From NCBI GenBank assembly GCA_003864495.1, contig ML133456.1, positions 186,001-250,000 of the forward strand: 64,000 bases of DNA, read 5' to 3'. The translations under genes were made by a program, and so were the position numbers. Source of the stretch: Nemopilema nomurai. Its lineage: Eukaryota > Cnidaria > Scyphozoa > Rhizostomeae > Rhizostomatidae. Below are positions 26,981 through 41,205 of the stretch, piece after piece (the first letter of the stretch is position 1; every line of letters starts with the position of its first letter). The notes beneath the pieces were generated by a model. That model worked only from the letters and a program-made list of their open reading frames with translations, did no database searches and was not told where the DNA came from.

Positions 26981-29900
26981 TAGGTACAAGAGAACTGGGG
27001 TAGAATCAATTCTGCTTTCCATTCTCGACAAAGAAAGCGTGAGTGTGGTAAAAAGCAGGGGAGATGGCCCGGGGGGGAGGTTACTTGGACACCAAAACGA
27101 CGGGGGTGTGCACTCCCAAGTTTTGGTGAACCGGCTTTAGAAAAAAAGCTAAAAATGACACCCGGCTTTAGAATTTCACAGAAATGCTCAAAAGCTCAAA
27201 AATTATCCTTTAAACATACCTATATACAAACTTGACAGTATCAATAAATTATCAAGAAAGATGGCCAGTTTCTGGTTTTCCATATTCTGAGCGTAGATGG
27301 TGGACTAAAGCAGGGTCGAGCACATGAGAGTTTATTAACAACAAAAAAGCTGCAGTTTGATTGTTAAAAAGCCAGACAGCTGGCAAACAGAAACTAGAAA
27401 GCTGACAAACATACCAGACAGTGTTGACGAGAGGGCTGCTGCATGAAAAGGAGCAAGTTGGCTCAATGAATGGCATTTAAGGGGCCGGACATGGTCAAAT
27501 GCTTCTCAGAAACAGCACGTTTTACAAGACCACGACGGTGTAACGTTTGCAATGTAGAGCAGAGCCTCCGATGAAGGGGGGGGGCCGGGGGGCCACGGCC
27601 TCCTCACTTTTTTGTAAAACAATAGAGCTTTTTCAAACATCTTTTGTTATAACTGTGATAAAGTGCTTTGTGGTACAAAACTTCCCAACCTGCGTCGGAG
27701 CCCATGTCAAGACGTTCGTCGTAGGCCAATGCTTTTTTCACTGATACAATCGAGAAAGAGTAAAGATTTTTCAGGGAAATTGTGTATGGCATTCCTTTAA
27801 ATGAACAAAGGTGACCCCTTGACATTCTGTAGAAAGGACTTCTCATTCTCTTTAAAGCCTTGTTTGCCCTCAAACGACTCTTTCCAAACAGGCTAATTTG
27901 AGACCTGTTTACGCGCTAACTTGTTTTCAAGTACACAAGCTTCTTGGGTCACTGAAATGGAAATTAGACTTAATTTCCCCTCTTTTCTTGAATCCGATAC
28001 GACAAACTACTTAAAGTCATCACTCTGGCTTGAAGCCTAAGAAAGCCAAGAATCTTCAAGCGAAAAACAAATCAAGTTTGATTTGTGGCTTTGGTTGATG
28101 CAGGGAATCCCTTCATTACTGATTACTTCTTCGCATTATACATAAAAGCTTCCCATTAACAATCTCCAGTGATTAGCTTCCCTTACTTCGCTCGTTTACT
28201 TCTTCTGTTCCATTATTAATTATGCAAACTGATTCAAATAACTACAAATGATTGTACAATTCTACTACTAATGCAATCTGGAAAATGTTTTTCTCAATAA
28301 TGAACTCCATTGTTGTGTACAACCCAAATTTAATGGCTTATTAATCTTATTCTGGATTCATTTAAGATCAATTTGCAGAGAACGTCTTGCCAAGGATAAT
28401 CCACAGAGTCATTTATTCATCAAATCCTAATCCAAGAAAATCCCGAGACAATTAGAGGTACATTTTTATCTCGGATCAGATCTAAAAATGGACCATCGTA
28501 TCTAAAAAGGCAGGGAATCTGTGAAAATACAACAAGCTATCGTGAAAAAGACTGAGCAGTTTTTATTTAGACAGAAATCATCAAGCTTTGATTTTCAAGG
28601 GTAGTTAAGATTTCGTTATGATCTAATGATTGACAAGAAAGATGAAACCTACAAGCTTCAGGACTGCAACAACCAATTCCTAAAACCCTGGATCACAATT
28701 TGAAAATCATCGTAAGATTTAGTGTAGCGTCTCATCATCTCAAGGTTGTCTTTATTTCAACGAATTTTTCCCACAAATAGTTCTGAAACATATGCCCAAA
28801 TCATATTACATCTTTCCTAAAATCCAACTGAATTTCCTTCCGGAGAAATAGCACATGTCAATTTGCGTTTTTGCGTCTACTTCACTCAAAGTGCATGAAG
28901 CTTAGCCTGTTAGCCAGGGGTATTAAACACTCCTCCGTAATTACCTTTGACAGGGGAAATGGATGGTGTGGGCTGCGGTTACGAAACTTCTTTTGAGATC
29001 CGAGCAGGAGATGCAAATTGAAGCAAAGATTTCTGTAAACATTAACGATTGAAAAGCTTTAGCTTGCGGAACAAGAAGAGATGTTTAAGAGTGACCTCGA
29101 GTTAGTGCGAGACTCATTTGAGTAGAATCCCTAAAAGAGGCCAACAGCCTCGTTCGAGCAATCAGCAATGGGAATGCCTATTGTTGGTCAGTTCTCAAAA
29201 GACCACCTGACTGTTTGACTAATTGGTGGCATCAACGATGTCTCAAGCACTTCAAAACTGTACTGTGTTTTGTGCAATTGGCTAGAAGAGTCTAAAGCTT
29301 AGAGCATTTCAAAGTGTTCTTGTATTTCAACAAAGAAACCCGTCAATAATGCTCAATTAATAAATTTGAACACAATGATTAACCTTTTAGCTGAAGAATT
29401 TTGACGAAGACAAAATATAGTTTCTAACGGCCAGCTTTCCATTAAAAGCCAGTTGGCCTGCTTTCATGAGCGTTTATTGACGATTTCTAGGAGGAGTAAT
29501 ATCAATTACTTAAAAGTGATTCTCATGCCATTCTAAATATTGAGTGAAAGTTGTTATGCAAGCCACTTGAGACGCGATAAACCAATTTATAGAAACCATG
29601 AACAATGGCTCGTCATAAAATCAATTAAATTTGAGCTCAAAGTTTATTTCTATTCCACATTAATTCAAGGGTGTGGACCAAAACTAGATTGAACCTAAAC
29701 ACAGGCTTGAATGATCAAGCATTCAACTGAACATTGCCATTTTATTGAATAGAACTTTTCGCCAAAGTGTCATTGCAACATTAGGCCCAGTCTCCACCCT
29801 CTCCTCACTGCACCGACCTTCCTTTTCTTTGATACAAATGCAGATATACACAAATCTCATTAGCGTGTTATTACTCGAAACACTCCAGGAGCAAAAATGT

Positions 29901-32900
29901 CTTCATTCAAAACTAGAATGTACAGGATACCTTCTGTAATTAACCTCCCTAGCGATAATCTCACCAAACGTGAACTCGCATATGCAGGGAAGATGGTAAC
30001 CACACAGTAGAAAAATTGCTTAATTAGAAAGTGCTCACTGAGCAAATATACAGACAGAAGCACTGGGATGTCCAGCTAAGCCTCACTGACGGACCGAAGC
30101 ATTCAGGATGACGGAGAGAAAGACATGATCTGGAAAAAGGTAGCAAACTATTATGGTAAACATAGCACTGCATAAAAATTCTCCAGAACTTGCGCAATAA
30201 TATCAATATACAAGGAAGACTTGATGTGATCCTACACTCTATGAATTTCTCATACATGTGATCCTACACTCTATCATTCAGAGATATTTCAGAGACGAAA
30301 GGAAATTTCTGAGTAAAAAATGGAATAGCAGACCCACAATGTACTTGCTGCATCGACCTTTGGCGACTTTCTTATCCAACAATACTGCAATCAGTTATAG
30401 AGCAATCAGTTGTTTCAACTATTCTTTACTGATGACGCGACAGAGCTTTTTTGTAAAGATGGACTTTGCTAGGGAGATTTCGGACAGACAAGGTTTCTCA
30501 CAGCCTCGATTCCAACACGATGTCAAAGACAGTTTTCATGCCTTTCACGACTCGTTTTCATGCCTTTCACGACCTTATACAATTAATTGACAAACCTTTT
30601 TTAAAAAGCTTCTCCGGAATTTCACACAAACCAAGTGGAGGAGACCTTCCTTGTAATGAGTGTAGGCGGCTCTTGGCTGCTGCCGTCGAAATGACTTTGG
30701 TTGAATCGGCCTGAATAAATGCATTACGATTGCAGATAAGAGTAGAAAGCCATTAGACCGGGAGGAAACAGAAACCCGTCGCTTCCGTGCAATGTCGACG
30801 GAAAATCAGAAAAGGAAGGATACCATCGTCGTAAAAATTCTTGTTATCAGAGAAAACAGTGATTTTCACTGCTTAGATTGCCCTGACGAAATTTCTGTGA
30901 TGATAACATCGCTAAAAGAAAACACATCATTGTGTATTTAGTGAAAGACAGGTTGATGTTGGGATTGTGGCCTAACTCCACCTTTCTGTGTTTATTAATG
31001 AACAATAAAGCCTCGTAGATTAGACGCCTCTTGCAAAAGGTTGTTCCACTTTAGTGTCATCTGACTTTCAATTATGATATTGCCAATCTCTGTTATGTAG
31101 TTCTAGAGCAATAGGAATTTTGTTTTTGAAAATCATTTACGCTTGTTTGTGATGTTGCTGCTTGATTTGATGAAAAACATGAAGTCCACCACTCATAAAT
31201 GATTTCTTGTGCTTCATACAGATGCTCACACAGTGCTATCTAACATCTTTGTATGCACGACAATTGAAACTTGGAGTACGATAATTGAAATTTATTATGC
31301 AACGCTAAAATCTAAAAGTTGTGTTGTGAAGTCAGTATATTTCGCTGCCCACGCCATTATGGGGGATTCCTATTCGCCCCATTCTTCTTGCGTGTTATAT
31401 TCACGATGATTAAGACACGATATAAGTTTATGATGGGCTAACAAGTTACATTTACGTTATAGTTGTATATAGTCATGTTTTGTATATATTTAAAGATAAA
31501 ATCAACGATATGGAGTTTCATTTACGTCTACGCTATACCGAAGCTATGTTCAAAATAGGTCGCAATGACGTAGTGCTCTCGCCTGAAATATTGAAAAATC
31601 CCAATTGCTTATTTTTAGGCTCCATTGTGAATACCAAATTAATGAGTACTTGAATATTTGTCTTGAATCATTCAATAAAAAAGCTTAAACTCGATACGAA
31701 GAAGAAATGACGTAAAAGGGCATGCAATTTTATGATAACTTTGGTGGGCCAGGTGACAAAATTCAAGTAAAGGAAGCAACCTTCAATTAAGCTCCAAGGT
31801 AGAAGCAAATCCTTTGAACTGGAGATCGGATTTAATCGACAAGCCTTGAGATTAGCACTTCAATGGTAATTGAAAATATTGAATTAATTTAGCATCAGTT
31901 GCAAAGTGACAAAATGGCAGCTGCGGAGTAGATTTCCCATGAACCAAGGGAAACAAATGCAATTAAGCATCGAAGTATCCGCACCTCGTGAATTCCAGAC
32001 AATCATCCTTCAATTAGCCGAGAGGCCTCCGTAGGCGATTCTCACCGCCAAAGCTGGGACGTGATTGAAAAGCAGGCAGAGTCAAATCAGTACCTAAATG
32101 GTTTACAAGCGGATAGACAGGACAGGCTAACATGATACATGAAGCTAACGACGATTATTGAACACAGAGCAAAACAAAGGGACCATTTATGAAATCCTTC
32201 ATGGGAAAATTCGCTGTCGAGTGTTTCAGTCAAAAGCCAACAGCAACGGTTCACTGAATGCCTATTACAACTAGACTTTTGAAGTGCTTGAGAGCACATT
32301 GTAGGCTATACAAAACTGAAAATATAGACCAAAGTACAAAGACCAAGGACAACCAGACGAACTCTTCTTTTCTAGAAAAATTTCGATTTGCTTCGCATGA
32401 AAGTCACGTTGCATGGCATGAGATGCTAAATCGTGAGATGCTGGTTGATATCTTTGAGCTTAGGCTCTTTGGTGTGATAGGTGTAATTATTTCCCAGTAA
32501 CCCAAGGGCTGATATTCTGCTTATCGCACCAAACATGATTAATTAATGCGTGGGCCGGCATCATATGCATTAAGGGCTGGCCAAAACAACGCAATGAAAT
32601 ATATTGCATTGAGAGATGCTTCCTGAGATAACCTAAATGACACGCTGTTGTCTACACTAGAAAGCTTATTCAACGGAAAAAGGTCATTATAGCAAGGAAG
32701 GCAGGGTAGTTACGTCACTATAAATTAAGGGTGCCAATGCATTGGTATGCAATCAGCATCAAACCTACACTCATTGCTTATGAGCCTGCCTTTTCATTTC
32801 AATCTTTTTTTTTGTTCTACTTCGACAAAGCTCATCCTTGAATGAATAAACTTTCTGTTGTTTGTTTAGAGATGTCTAGATAAAATGATATTCCTGAAAT

Positions 32901-35900
32901 ACTAGCAAATGGGCGTGGAGCAAAATTTGGTACTGATGAGTGAGCAGCAACCTAATGGCCTAGCCATCTCCACAGTTTTGGCAATTACCATGCTTCCTAA
33001 TGAGAAAGTCGCCTCGTAATTCCATAGAAAAGATTCTGCGACTATTTCAAATTTTTTTCCAAACTTTCTCAAGAAACTTTTTATTCAGAATATATTCCTA
33101 AAAGGAATCCATTACTATTAAAAGCTGTATGCATATTCCTGGTCATTTTGAGCCAATACTGCAAGTGTGCTGTCAATTTTAACTATATACACATCGTTTC
33201 CACCTCAGAACTTAACATGTCGTTTAACTGAAAGGATGAAGCAGCTATGTACGTTTCAATACTCCCCTGTTGTGAATTCAACCATTTACAAAATTTCACT
33301 GGAGCCCACAGAGATGTGGCACCAGCAAACTGCAAACGAGTACTGTCAATGATCAGGTTGGTGAACTATGAAATACATCTCTAACAACGGCATTGGTTTG
33401 GAAATGGTGTAATTAAAATCAACATTTAACCTTGTACTCTGTTAGGCACGGGATAAGCCCACGCTTATGTGCTGGAAGCGTTTTTTAAGCAGGAACATTT
33501 CCAAATCGTTTCTTTTGGTTGCATTTGTACATCGTTTTCCCACGTGCGAAGTTATTGCATACGAAAAGCGAACATAACACATTATAAGATTGCCTCAGCA
33601 GCCGATGTACTTGGAATGTATGGGCACCTTTTACATAGTGTGCTGCTCATAATGCTCTGGTAGGCTACTTGCCTTGGCAATCAACATTAAGCAAGGTAAA
33701 AGTCATCATTAAGCACAGGACTATAAAGCAAAGAGAACGAAGGAGCTGAAATGGATACCTGCGCTTGACTCTGCCTGTACTGCTCAAGGTATTTGATGAC
33801 GTTACCCAGCTCTTTCTGCTCTTTCAAAACATCGACTATGCTCAAAATAACATATAAACACAAGAGAAATATGAGACTCCTGATCTTAACGGCTATAGAA
33901 GCGCAGGACCCCAAGCTGCACAAAAGCTTCTAGATCGATATCACCTTTCTATTTGCAATGAAATGCCATTCAGTGGCAATGAAGCTGCATAATTGTGCAT
34001 GGATCGCTGCCTACTTTGTATATTAGCTAATAGGAATCGACGACAGCCAATACACACGGTTGGTGCATGTGGGATATGCCCGAATACCCACGTTTTGGAA
34101 TACTTTGAAAGGCACTTCTTGAAAGGGACCATCGAAAAAAGCTAAAAATAGCCTGAGCCTTGTGTCGGCTTTCAATTTGATTTACTCTTGCCTTTTATGA
34201 AAAACAATGACGTCGCTTCAAATGAATGGTTGTACCAATAACGTGCTAGGAGAGAGATAAGACCACTTTTGAAGAATGACATTTAAAAAGAAAGGGTCAG
34301 GCTAATTATTTAAAAGGGGTACTATACTTAGAAACGAGAGTCATTCTTGGCTTATCAGAAATATGACTTGATTACGAAAAAGAACAATCAGTTCCAATTG
34401 TTAATCATCTTTTGATTTCTTCCATATTTGCCGTAACCAGTTTGAACAGGGGCTTTAATCAATTATAACGTACATTAGTCAAGTGTTTTGGTCGCAACAT
34501 AGGTATCAAGTGTGGGATATTGCTATGAAAACTAGAAGTTAATTGCAGTAGGAAGTTACATTACGGAGTTAAAGACAGTTTAGGTAATACCTAGACTATT
34601 TCATTTCTCTGAAATTAGCTAAACAATGCAAACAAAAGACATTGTGACAACAATAATAGTAACTGTACGTACTGAAAAAGATTAGCAACAAAAATGGCAG
34701 TAAAATTATTACTTTGCATTTACATGGTTAGAAGCCGAATTTCCAATTATGTAATGCCTTTTCTTAACTTCGGTTTAGAAATTATCTAAAATAACAGACT
34801 GGGCATCATATCAAGTCACTACCAAATTAACATTCGTCTAGTACCTAGTTTAAAACGTTTCAAGCCGCTTGTTTTATTTTCGATTAGTTGGGAAATTTGT
34901 TGGAAAAGTCTACCAACAACATTCATTCTTTTCAGAGGCTAATTTTGAAGCTAAGAAATCAAGTAAATAAAAATCTCGAATTTTTGAAGTTAGAATTTGT
35001 AATTTCCTAATTTTGGAACATAAACATAATCATGATTTCTCAAACTTCCAACTAACTGCTACGAATTATGTCTCTCGCATATTTATGTCTTTTATAGTAA
35101 AATGCTATCCAAACTGTGTCCTAAGGAGCAAAAATCATTTCATGGACTTTTCGATTACAGTTCAGCTCTTGTATCAACCAATCAGTAAACTCAAGTGTGC
35201 TAGTTTAGAATATGCAACTAATGATTTAACTTCCTCTTGTATCTTAGGGGTTTTATAAAAAGCCTTGTGTCGGGAAAAACAGGCTTTCGACAAAAGGCAG
35301 GAGGCAAAAAACATTATGTTTGTTTAGTGCCTTTCATACCCCCACGTAAGAACTTGGCCTTCTTGTCTCCGAAATAAAATCCAAAGGTAGCTAAAAGCAA
35401 AGTGCTATTATTCTTTCACCAGAACATTCTACAAATATTGAAATAAACTTCTTTGCATACCAACGCAGAATGACGGTCCGCAAAGCTTGGCTTTGTAGAG
35501 TTCGGGAATTATTACTCTAACAAATCCTGTTTTTGTCACTGAAATCTGTTAGTTGGATTATGACAACTCCCCTTTACACTAACAAGATTCACTTATCATT
35601 CTGACAGTTTTTAAAAATAAGGCTTCTTAGACTCAAGCAGCATATTTTCTAGCAATCCTAATAGGATGATGGTGCCATTTTATCGATATGGAGGCATCAA
35701 AATAGTGGATTTTCGATCATCTTTCCCTCTTGCTAGTCATAATCTCCGGACGAAGAAACGATGACCAGAATGCTGCAGTCCTCATTCCCGACAATGCTTC
35801 AAACGTTGCCTTCAAATTGTGTGCATTGATAAAGTGTATCGGTATCAATAGTAGTGTCGATGCATTCAATATTTCTTGTAAAAGTAGATTTCGCGAACAA

Positions 35901-38900
35901 CTTTCAAGATGAACAACACAGGACTAGAGCTAATCAAAATTTATTCCAAATTTTGCAGAGACAGCTCTTGAAAAAATCGTGAACCTTCTTAATAATACTT
36001 AAATGAATTCGAAATAGTTTCGAAATAATTTACATTTTTTGGTTTCTAAGGTAACCCTGCAAGATCATGGCCTGTATAATATCTAAGTGTGCATCACATA
36101 TCCTCGTAACACTTCAACAGGATTCCTCTCTCCCCTCGAAACAAAGTTGCTTTACAATGGTTTCAATTACGCAATGATGTCCAGTCGACTCACAACTTAT
36201 ATAGGAGTACAACTTAAATGCAAGATGTTCTCAGGAAATGCAAGATAACCCAAGCAGGGCTCGTAGATTACAGAGAAGGAAAAGGACCAAGGAGGGGCAC
36301 ATTAAAGTTCTTGGGTTCGAGATCTGAATTTGCGCAATTTCTATGCTTTGCCAGTTTTTTAGTAACTGCAGCATGGAACGAAACATGGAACAGTGTCATC
36401 AAGCCCAAAATTCTACACATGGCGAAATTACATCTCCCGTGGTCATGTAGCAATTGCAAGCGTCATTTGTTCAATAGACAGTCATTCGAGGGATTCCACC
36501 GGTTTGCTTCGGACTGAAATAAATCCTCCTAGGGCAGCATTAAACCAACTTGCATCTTGCTGCATTGTAGTCGTCGCAAAAGCCGGCGCCTCCCTAAGGC
36601 GATGATCCCATGTTTTAAACCGTTTGATTACATTTCAAATGCATTTGGGGACGACTGCTTTGAAATCCAAACACAAACGATTTGGCTCAGCATAAACATG
36701 GACTGTCCTTTCCACCAAACTGTCAGAAAGGGTGCGCTGTTAGTTGTGACTAGCCGTCTAGCGATCTACGCTTGGTGGTCTTTCGGATTTCAAAAAATAA
36801 AAACAATACAGAAAACTGATGTGCCGGGATTGCTTCATCCGCATTTCTGTCCTTTCTGGTATAAGCCTAGTCCATAAAAATGCATTCTCCATAGCATTCT
36901 ATTTCTGTGTACGAAAAGGTCCAATTCATCGGGACATACTTTATTTGCTGAGTTTGCTGCCTTTGCTGGTGTGAAACAAGCAATAATTTCAGTTTTCAGC
37001 TCATCCTTATCTTAGTTAAATCTATTTTGCCGGGTTCCATACGCCTTGCTTAGCGTTCAACAACACCACTTCAGGTAAAGATGGGCAAACTTTCCGAAGC
37101 AAAGACAAGACAAAGGGCAATATGAAATACGAATGCATGTCAGGGAGCTGGTTCTTTTGATATCGAGGCACCGCTAGAACCACAATTAAATTAAAAAACT
37201 ATAACCATGTGCGATGTTCTATCGAATTATCTGGTGCAGAATTCCAACTCTGCAGGAAAGCCAATTTCATAAGAATTTCATTGGTACTTAAGCGCTTTTG
37301 CTGGACCAAAGGCAAACGACAGAAGATGGATACAATGCGGGCAAACTGGCTTAACAAGGTGAAAAATGTTGTTTTAGATTTTGTGGGGCGCCAACTGAGA
37401 GTCCTAGCTGCAAAAACAAAATTAGATTCTACGGTAGATATGATGACCAAGGAAATTGCGTGTACAGTAAATAATTGACGCTACAAAAGATGAAAGGTCC
37501 ACTTGCGACTACGGATAGATTATTGGCTTCTGGTAAAAATGATGTTTGCTGGAACTGAGCCAACAAAAATGTCTCAGAAAGGCAACGGAACAATAACCCT
37601 AGTATATCCTTCCTTTTCATAGTGTGCCAGAAAATATGTTTGTTCCTTTTTTACTTGAAATGAAATTTGTTTGTTCAGCAAGGACACAGACACTTTATTC
37701 TGCATTAATAGAATAAATCTTTGCCAAAATAAATGGGTACATCTATTCCATTTCAATGAATTTGTCCGTTTTTAGTCTACCATTGTACAAAACAAGTCCC
37801 CATTTATCATGTCAATGTGAGAAATACTAGCTTGATTTTGTATTTTAAAAGGAAACCAGCCTTTATTCAAAAAAAAATTATGTTGAGTAGTGACTCAACT
37901 GAAGGGTCAGAGAGGCAGCTGAAGTATCTTATGTTTCCTTGGAATGGTCACGTGTATTGCACTGAGCGATGGGAATTATGCGATTCTTTGCGCAGATGTT
38001 TTCTAGGGACAAATGTCAAAACTTCTAACTTTTTCATATGGTTCTATGCAAAGCGCACAAACGCTTCAAATTCCTTAATGGACGAGGGCAATAATTTGAG
38101 TCTAATATGATATCAATACATGACTTAAACCGCTGAATTACGTTGACAAGACATTGGAGTTTCTACAGATCCACTTTTCAAACAAAACTTGGGCGTGGTA
38201 CTTTGCTGGGATTGGCTTCATGGTGGGGGGACGAAGCAGGTGTATAAGGTGGAGCCCTGAAATTCTTTTAGGTCCACACCCTTTTACTAGCTGACGTGAA
38301 ACACGCTTGAGGCTTTTCAATTGCTTGTGGCACTTCCTAAAGCATAAACTTTCAGGGAAAATGAAAGTACCTCTAAAGATCTCACCCCCTCCCCATCATT
38401 TTCTCCTCGAATCCAGACGGATTAGAAAACCGTTTCTGGTGGGATGAAGCATGCTCATTGTCTTATTTATAAATTTATTGAATTTTTTTTTAACTATGCT
38501 GCTATCCCATTCTGCTTCTATCTTATTGTTGGTGAGAAACGACATCTCTACGTCGACCGAATTAGGGTTTGCTGCGAGAATCCGACCCATTTTCTCGTCT
38601 TGTAGAATTCCTCTGAGAACAACTCAGATTTCTGTGATGTTGGTCGTTTATTTTTAAAACGTTAATGCATTTTGTATTGAAATATTTTGTCCGGGACAAA
38701 ATCTGGGTGAAGTTTTCTTAAGTCTCCTTTACTTATGGCAGGTCCTTAGCTGCGTTCAGCCCATCAGGTTCTTTGCCAATTAGTTTATTCTTTAAAAAGT
38801 TTTAACACTATAAACGTTAGAGATAGCAAATAAACTTTTCCCATACTGATGTACAAATCGCGCTTGTTTCTTCTTATTCCCTTTTCACGCAGGTTCAAAG

Positions 38901-40835
38901 CACGATCTTTTTCCTCATCTTGTTTGCTTTGAAGAAACCATGCACCCGATCTCAATTTTGAAATTATGCCAAATTTATCACAAGATTGTGCCTCGAGAAA
39001 GAGGCTAGTGCACGCTCAAGAGTATCAAAAATTGCTAGAGTTGAAATCTGGCCTTTTTAACAGCCCAGTGTACTTATTCTTCATTACGAAAGGCAATTTA
39101 GATCCGTGATTTGATGATCAAATTTCTCAATTTTGGACGTCTCTCTAAACCCATTGGCCGTCATAAATCGAGTTGGATGAAGATAAAAAATTCGTTCGAA
39201 GCATGCTTCAAAAACAACGAAAATGCAAGGGAAATTTTTTCACAGATAATATTCAAAACTTTTTAAAAAAGTTTCAAAATTGAAAATAATGAACGGTGAA
39301 ACAATGTGAAAGGTGAATGGCAATTTTAGATAAGGGCAAGGCTTATTCAAAACTGCGTAACCTACAAAGCAAATTTTGATTACGGTATCACTCCCGATAA
39401 TCAGCAAAAATTTAACTCTTTTGTATACTGGGTTTAGTTGGCTGCATTTGGCTGCCAGCCACAAATTTGTGGCTTCACTATTCCAAACAACTAAGTCACA
39501 ATTTACTCTCAACATGAAACCACAGATGTTGGTGTGTGTGCATTTGGTAACGATAGACAACGGATGAATAGCAACAATGATTCTTTCAGGTAATATCAGA
39601 ATCATGCCGGAGTTATACTGGATTTCAAATCATGCTAAATGACGATTTTTTCCAACACTATGCTTATATCATGCTAGATCAGGTCGCCATGGCACCAGCC
39701 CATAAGGGAGTGGCTGGATCGTTACTAGGAGGCTTGTCCCTAATTCTTCTTACGGCCACGCTCTCTAAAACGTCAGATAGCACCCCTTTCAGAAACATTT
39801 GCTTCTTTCTGTTCTTAATCTTAAACGTAACGATTCAGAGAAGATTTCAATTAGCAAAATGATAGTAGAAAACCGGATAAGATAAAATACAAATTTATCT
39901 TTGACCACACTAGATAAAGCACCATCAAAAGAACAAAAAAGGATTCCCGACAGTAACTGCTACCAATGGGTTCGTTAGCGTAAACTTTCAAAACATTTCC
40001 TAACCTATTGGAAAAAAGTTGGGGAGGACTATATTCCCTGTTATGCAATATTGAATGTTCCCCCCTCCCAATCCTACAAAAAATGAGTGCAATACATAAG
40101 GCTACGATTGGGAGTTGACCTTGGAATTAAAATATGTTGCCATTTTTTCTTAGGCGTTTCGACTGGTATTCCATGCTGCACTTTTAAGAACATGCATTAC
40201 TTATAAATTCACACTTTCTACAATTACAGTTTCACAATTCTAATTTACAACTCCACAAAGTGAGTCAGAGCCACGCTTAATTTAGGCCCTGTATCTAAGT
40301 GTCTTGTTAACCATACGGCATGAAGATCAAGCAGGATGGTGGAAAGGGAAATGGGTGCTTTGCTCCATTAGGGTCTCAGCCAACCAGAATCTGTGTAGAC
40401 GATTCTACTGAATGAGCTGTCCTTGGGGGCAGCAATTTGCAAGAAGACAGGCGATTAACAGACGTTTTATACCGATGACTCACATCTAAAGTCGCAGTCT
40501 TCGAGCCTCCAACAACGCAAAGCTAGCCAGGTAACTCGAACACTGCGTGTATAGATTAGGACAGTTTTCAGTATTGGAGATTTGAAATCCTGAAAACTTA
40601 AAGATTAACTAGAGTTCAATTTTAAACTAGGTTCATCCCTCCTGCACGGCATTTATGAATGATTTTTATAACAGCAAGTGAGACGCCAAAGGTTATTAAG
40701 GAGGCAAGGAAGCTTTCCCGCTTGTCTTTATCACAGGCTCTGGTTTCAGAGAAAGTAACAACACACAAAAGGGGACAAAACGGGGACAGACTATTTCACG
40801 CGAGTCACACAAAAAAAGATGGATCCTCAAGATGA
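26981..40835. other. Long intergenic stretch, no defensible gene
   Basis: About 14 kb, AT-rich, with scattered open frames of 60-120 codons that lack motifs and often mirror frames on the other strand. G-rich runs at 27067-27080 and 27577-27600 (GGGGGGGGCCGGGGGGCC context) look like fragments of dispersed repeats. One short coding-like segment at 33759-33835 on the minus strand is listed separately. No tRNA, rRNA or other RNA gene was recognised. Confidence 0.4.
33759..33835 (-). CDS. Orphan coding-like segment, possible exon (unassigned)
   Basis: A 77-nt segment bounded by a possible acceptor (GAGCATAG) and donor (GTATCC) encodes a helical, coiled-coil-like peptide beginning DVLKEQKELGNVIKYLEQYR and ending with a phase-0 donor. 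Composition is protein-like (heptad Leu/Val, Glu/Lys/Gln). I recognise no family. It does not fit the phase or position of either neighbouring gene, so it may be one exon of an undetected gene, a decayed gene fragment, or chance. Confidence 0.22.
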
Positions 40836-41205
40836 ATAACTAATTAACCAAAGACATTACTAGAAGATAGCTGATTAATCAAAGACATGACTAGAAGATA
40901 GCTTATTAATCAAAGTCATGACTAGAAGATAGCTGATTAATCAAAGTCATGACTAGAAGATAGCTTATTAATCAAAGTCATGACTAGAAGATAGCTGATT
41001 AATCAAAGACATGACTAGAAGATAGCTGATTAATCAAAGACATGACTGGAAGATAGCTGATTAATCAAAGACATGACTGTAAAATAGCTGATTAATCAAA
41101 GACATGACAGGACGATAGCTGATTAATCAAAGACATGACAGGAAGATAGCTGATTAACCAACGACATGAGTAGAAGATAGCTGATTAATCAAAGACTGGA
41201 AGGTA
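40836..41205. repeat. 31-bp tandem array, about 12 copies
   Basis: Units of the form AAAGACATGACTAGAAGATA + GCTGATTAATC repeat from about 40836 to 41205 with variants AAAGACATT, AAAGTCATG, GCTTATTAATC and GACAGGAAG/GACTGGAAG. The middle copies carry the AAAGTCATG variant in alternation with GCTTATTAATC, showing local block duplication. No spacers of unrelated sequence occur between units, so it is a minisatellite and not a CRISPR-like array. It lies about 1.2 kb beyond the 3' end of the aralar/citrin coding sequence. Confidence 0.88.

Noticed and set aside
28950..28985. Possible small minus-strand exon before GTAATT
   Set aside because: Acceptor lacks a pyrimidine tract and no neighbouring exon fits.
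40484..40525. Possible minus-strand exon (CVVGGSKTATLD before GTGAGT)
   Set aside because: Only ~14 codons, poor acceptor, no partner exon or family match.
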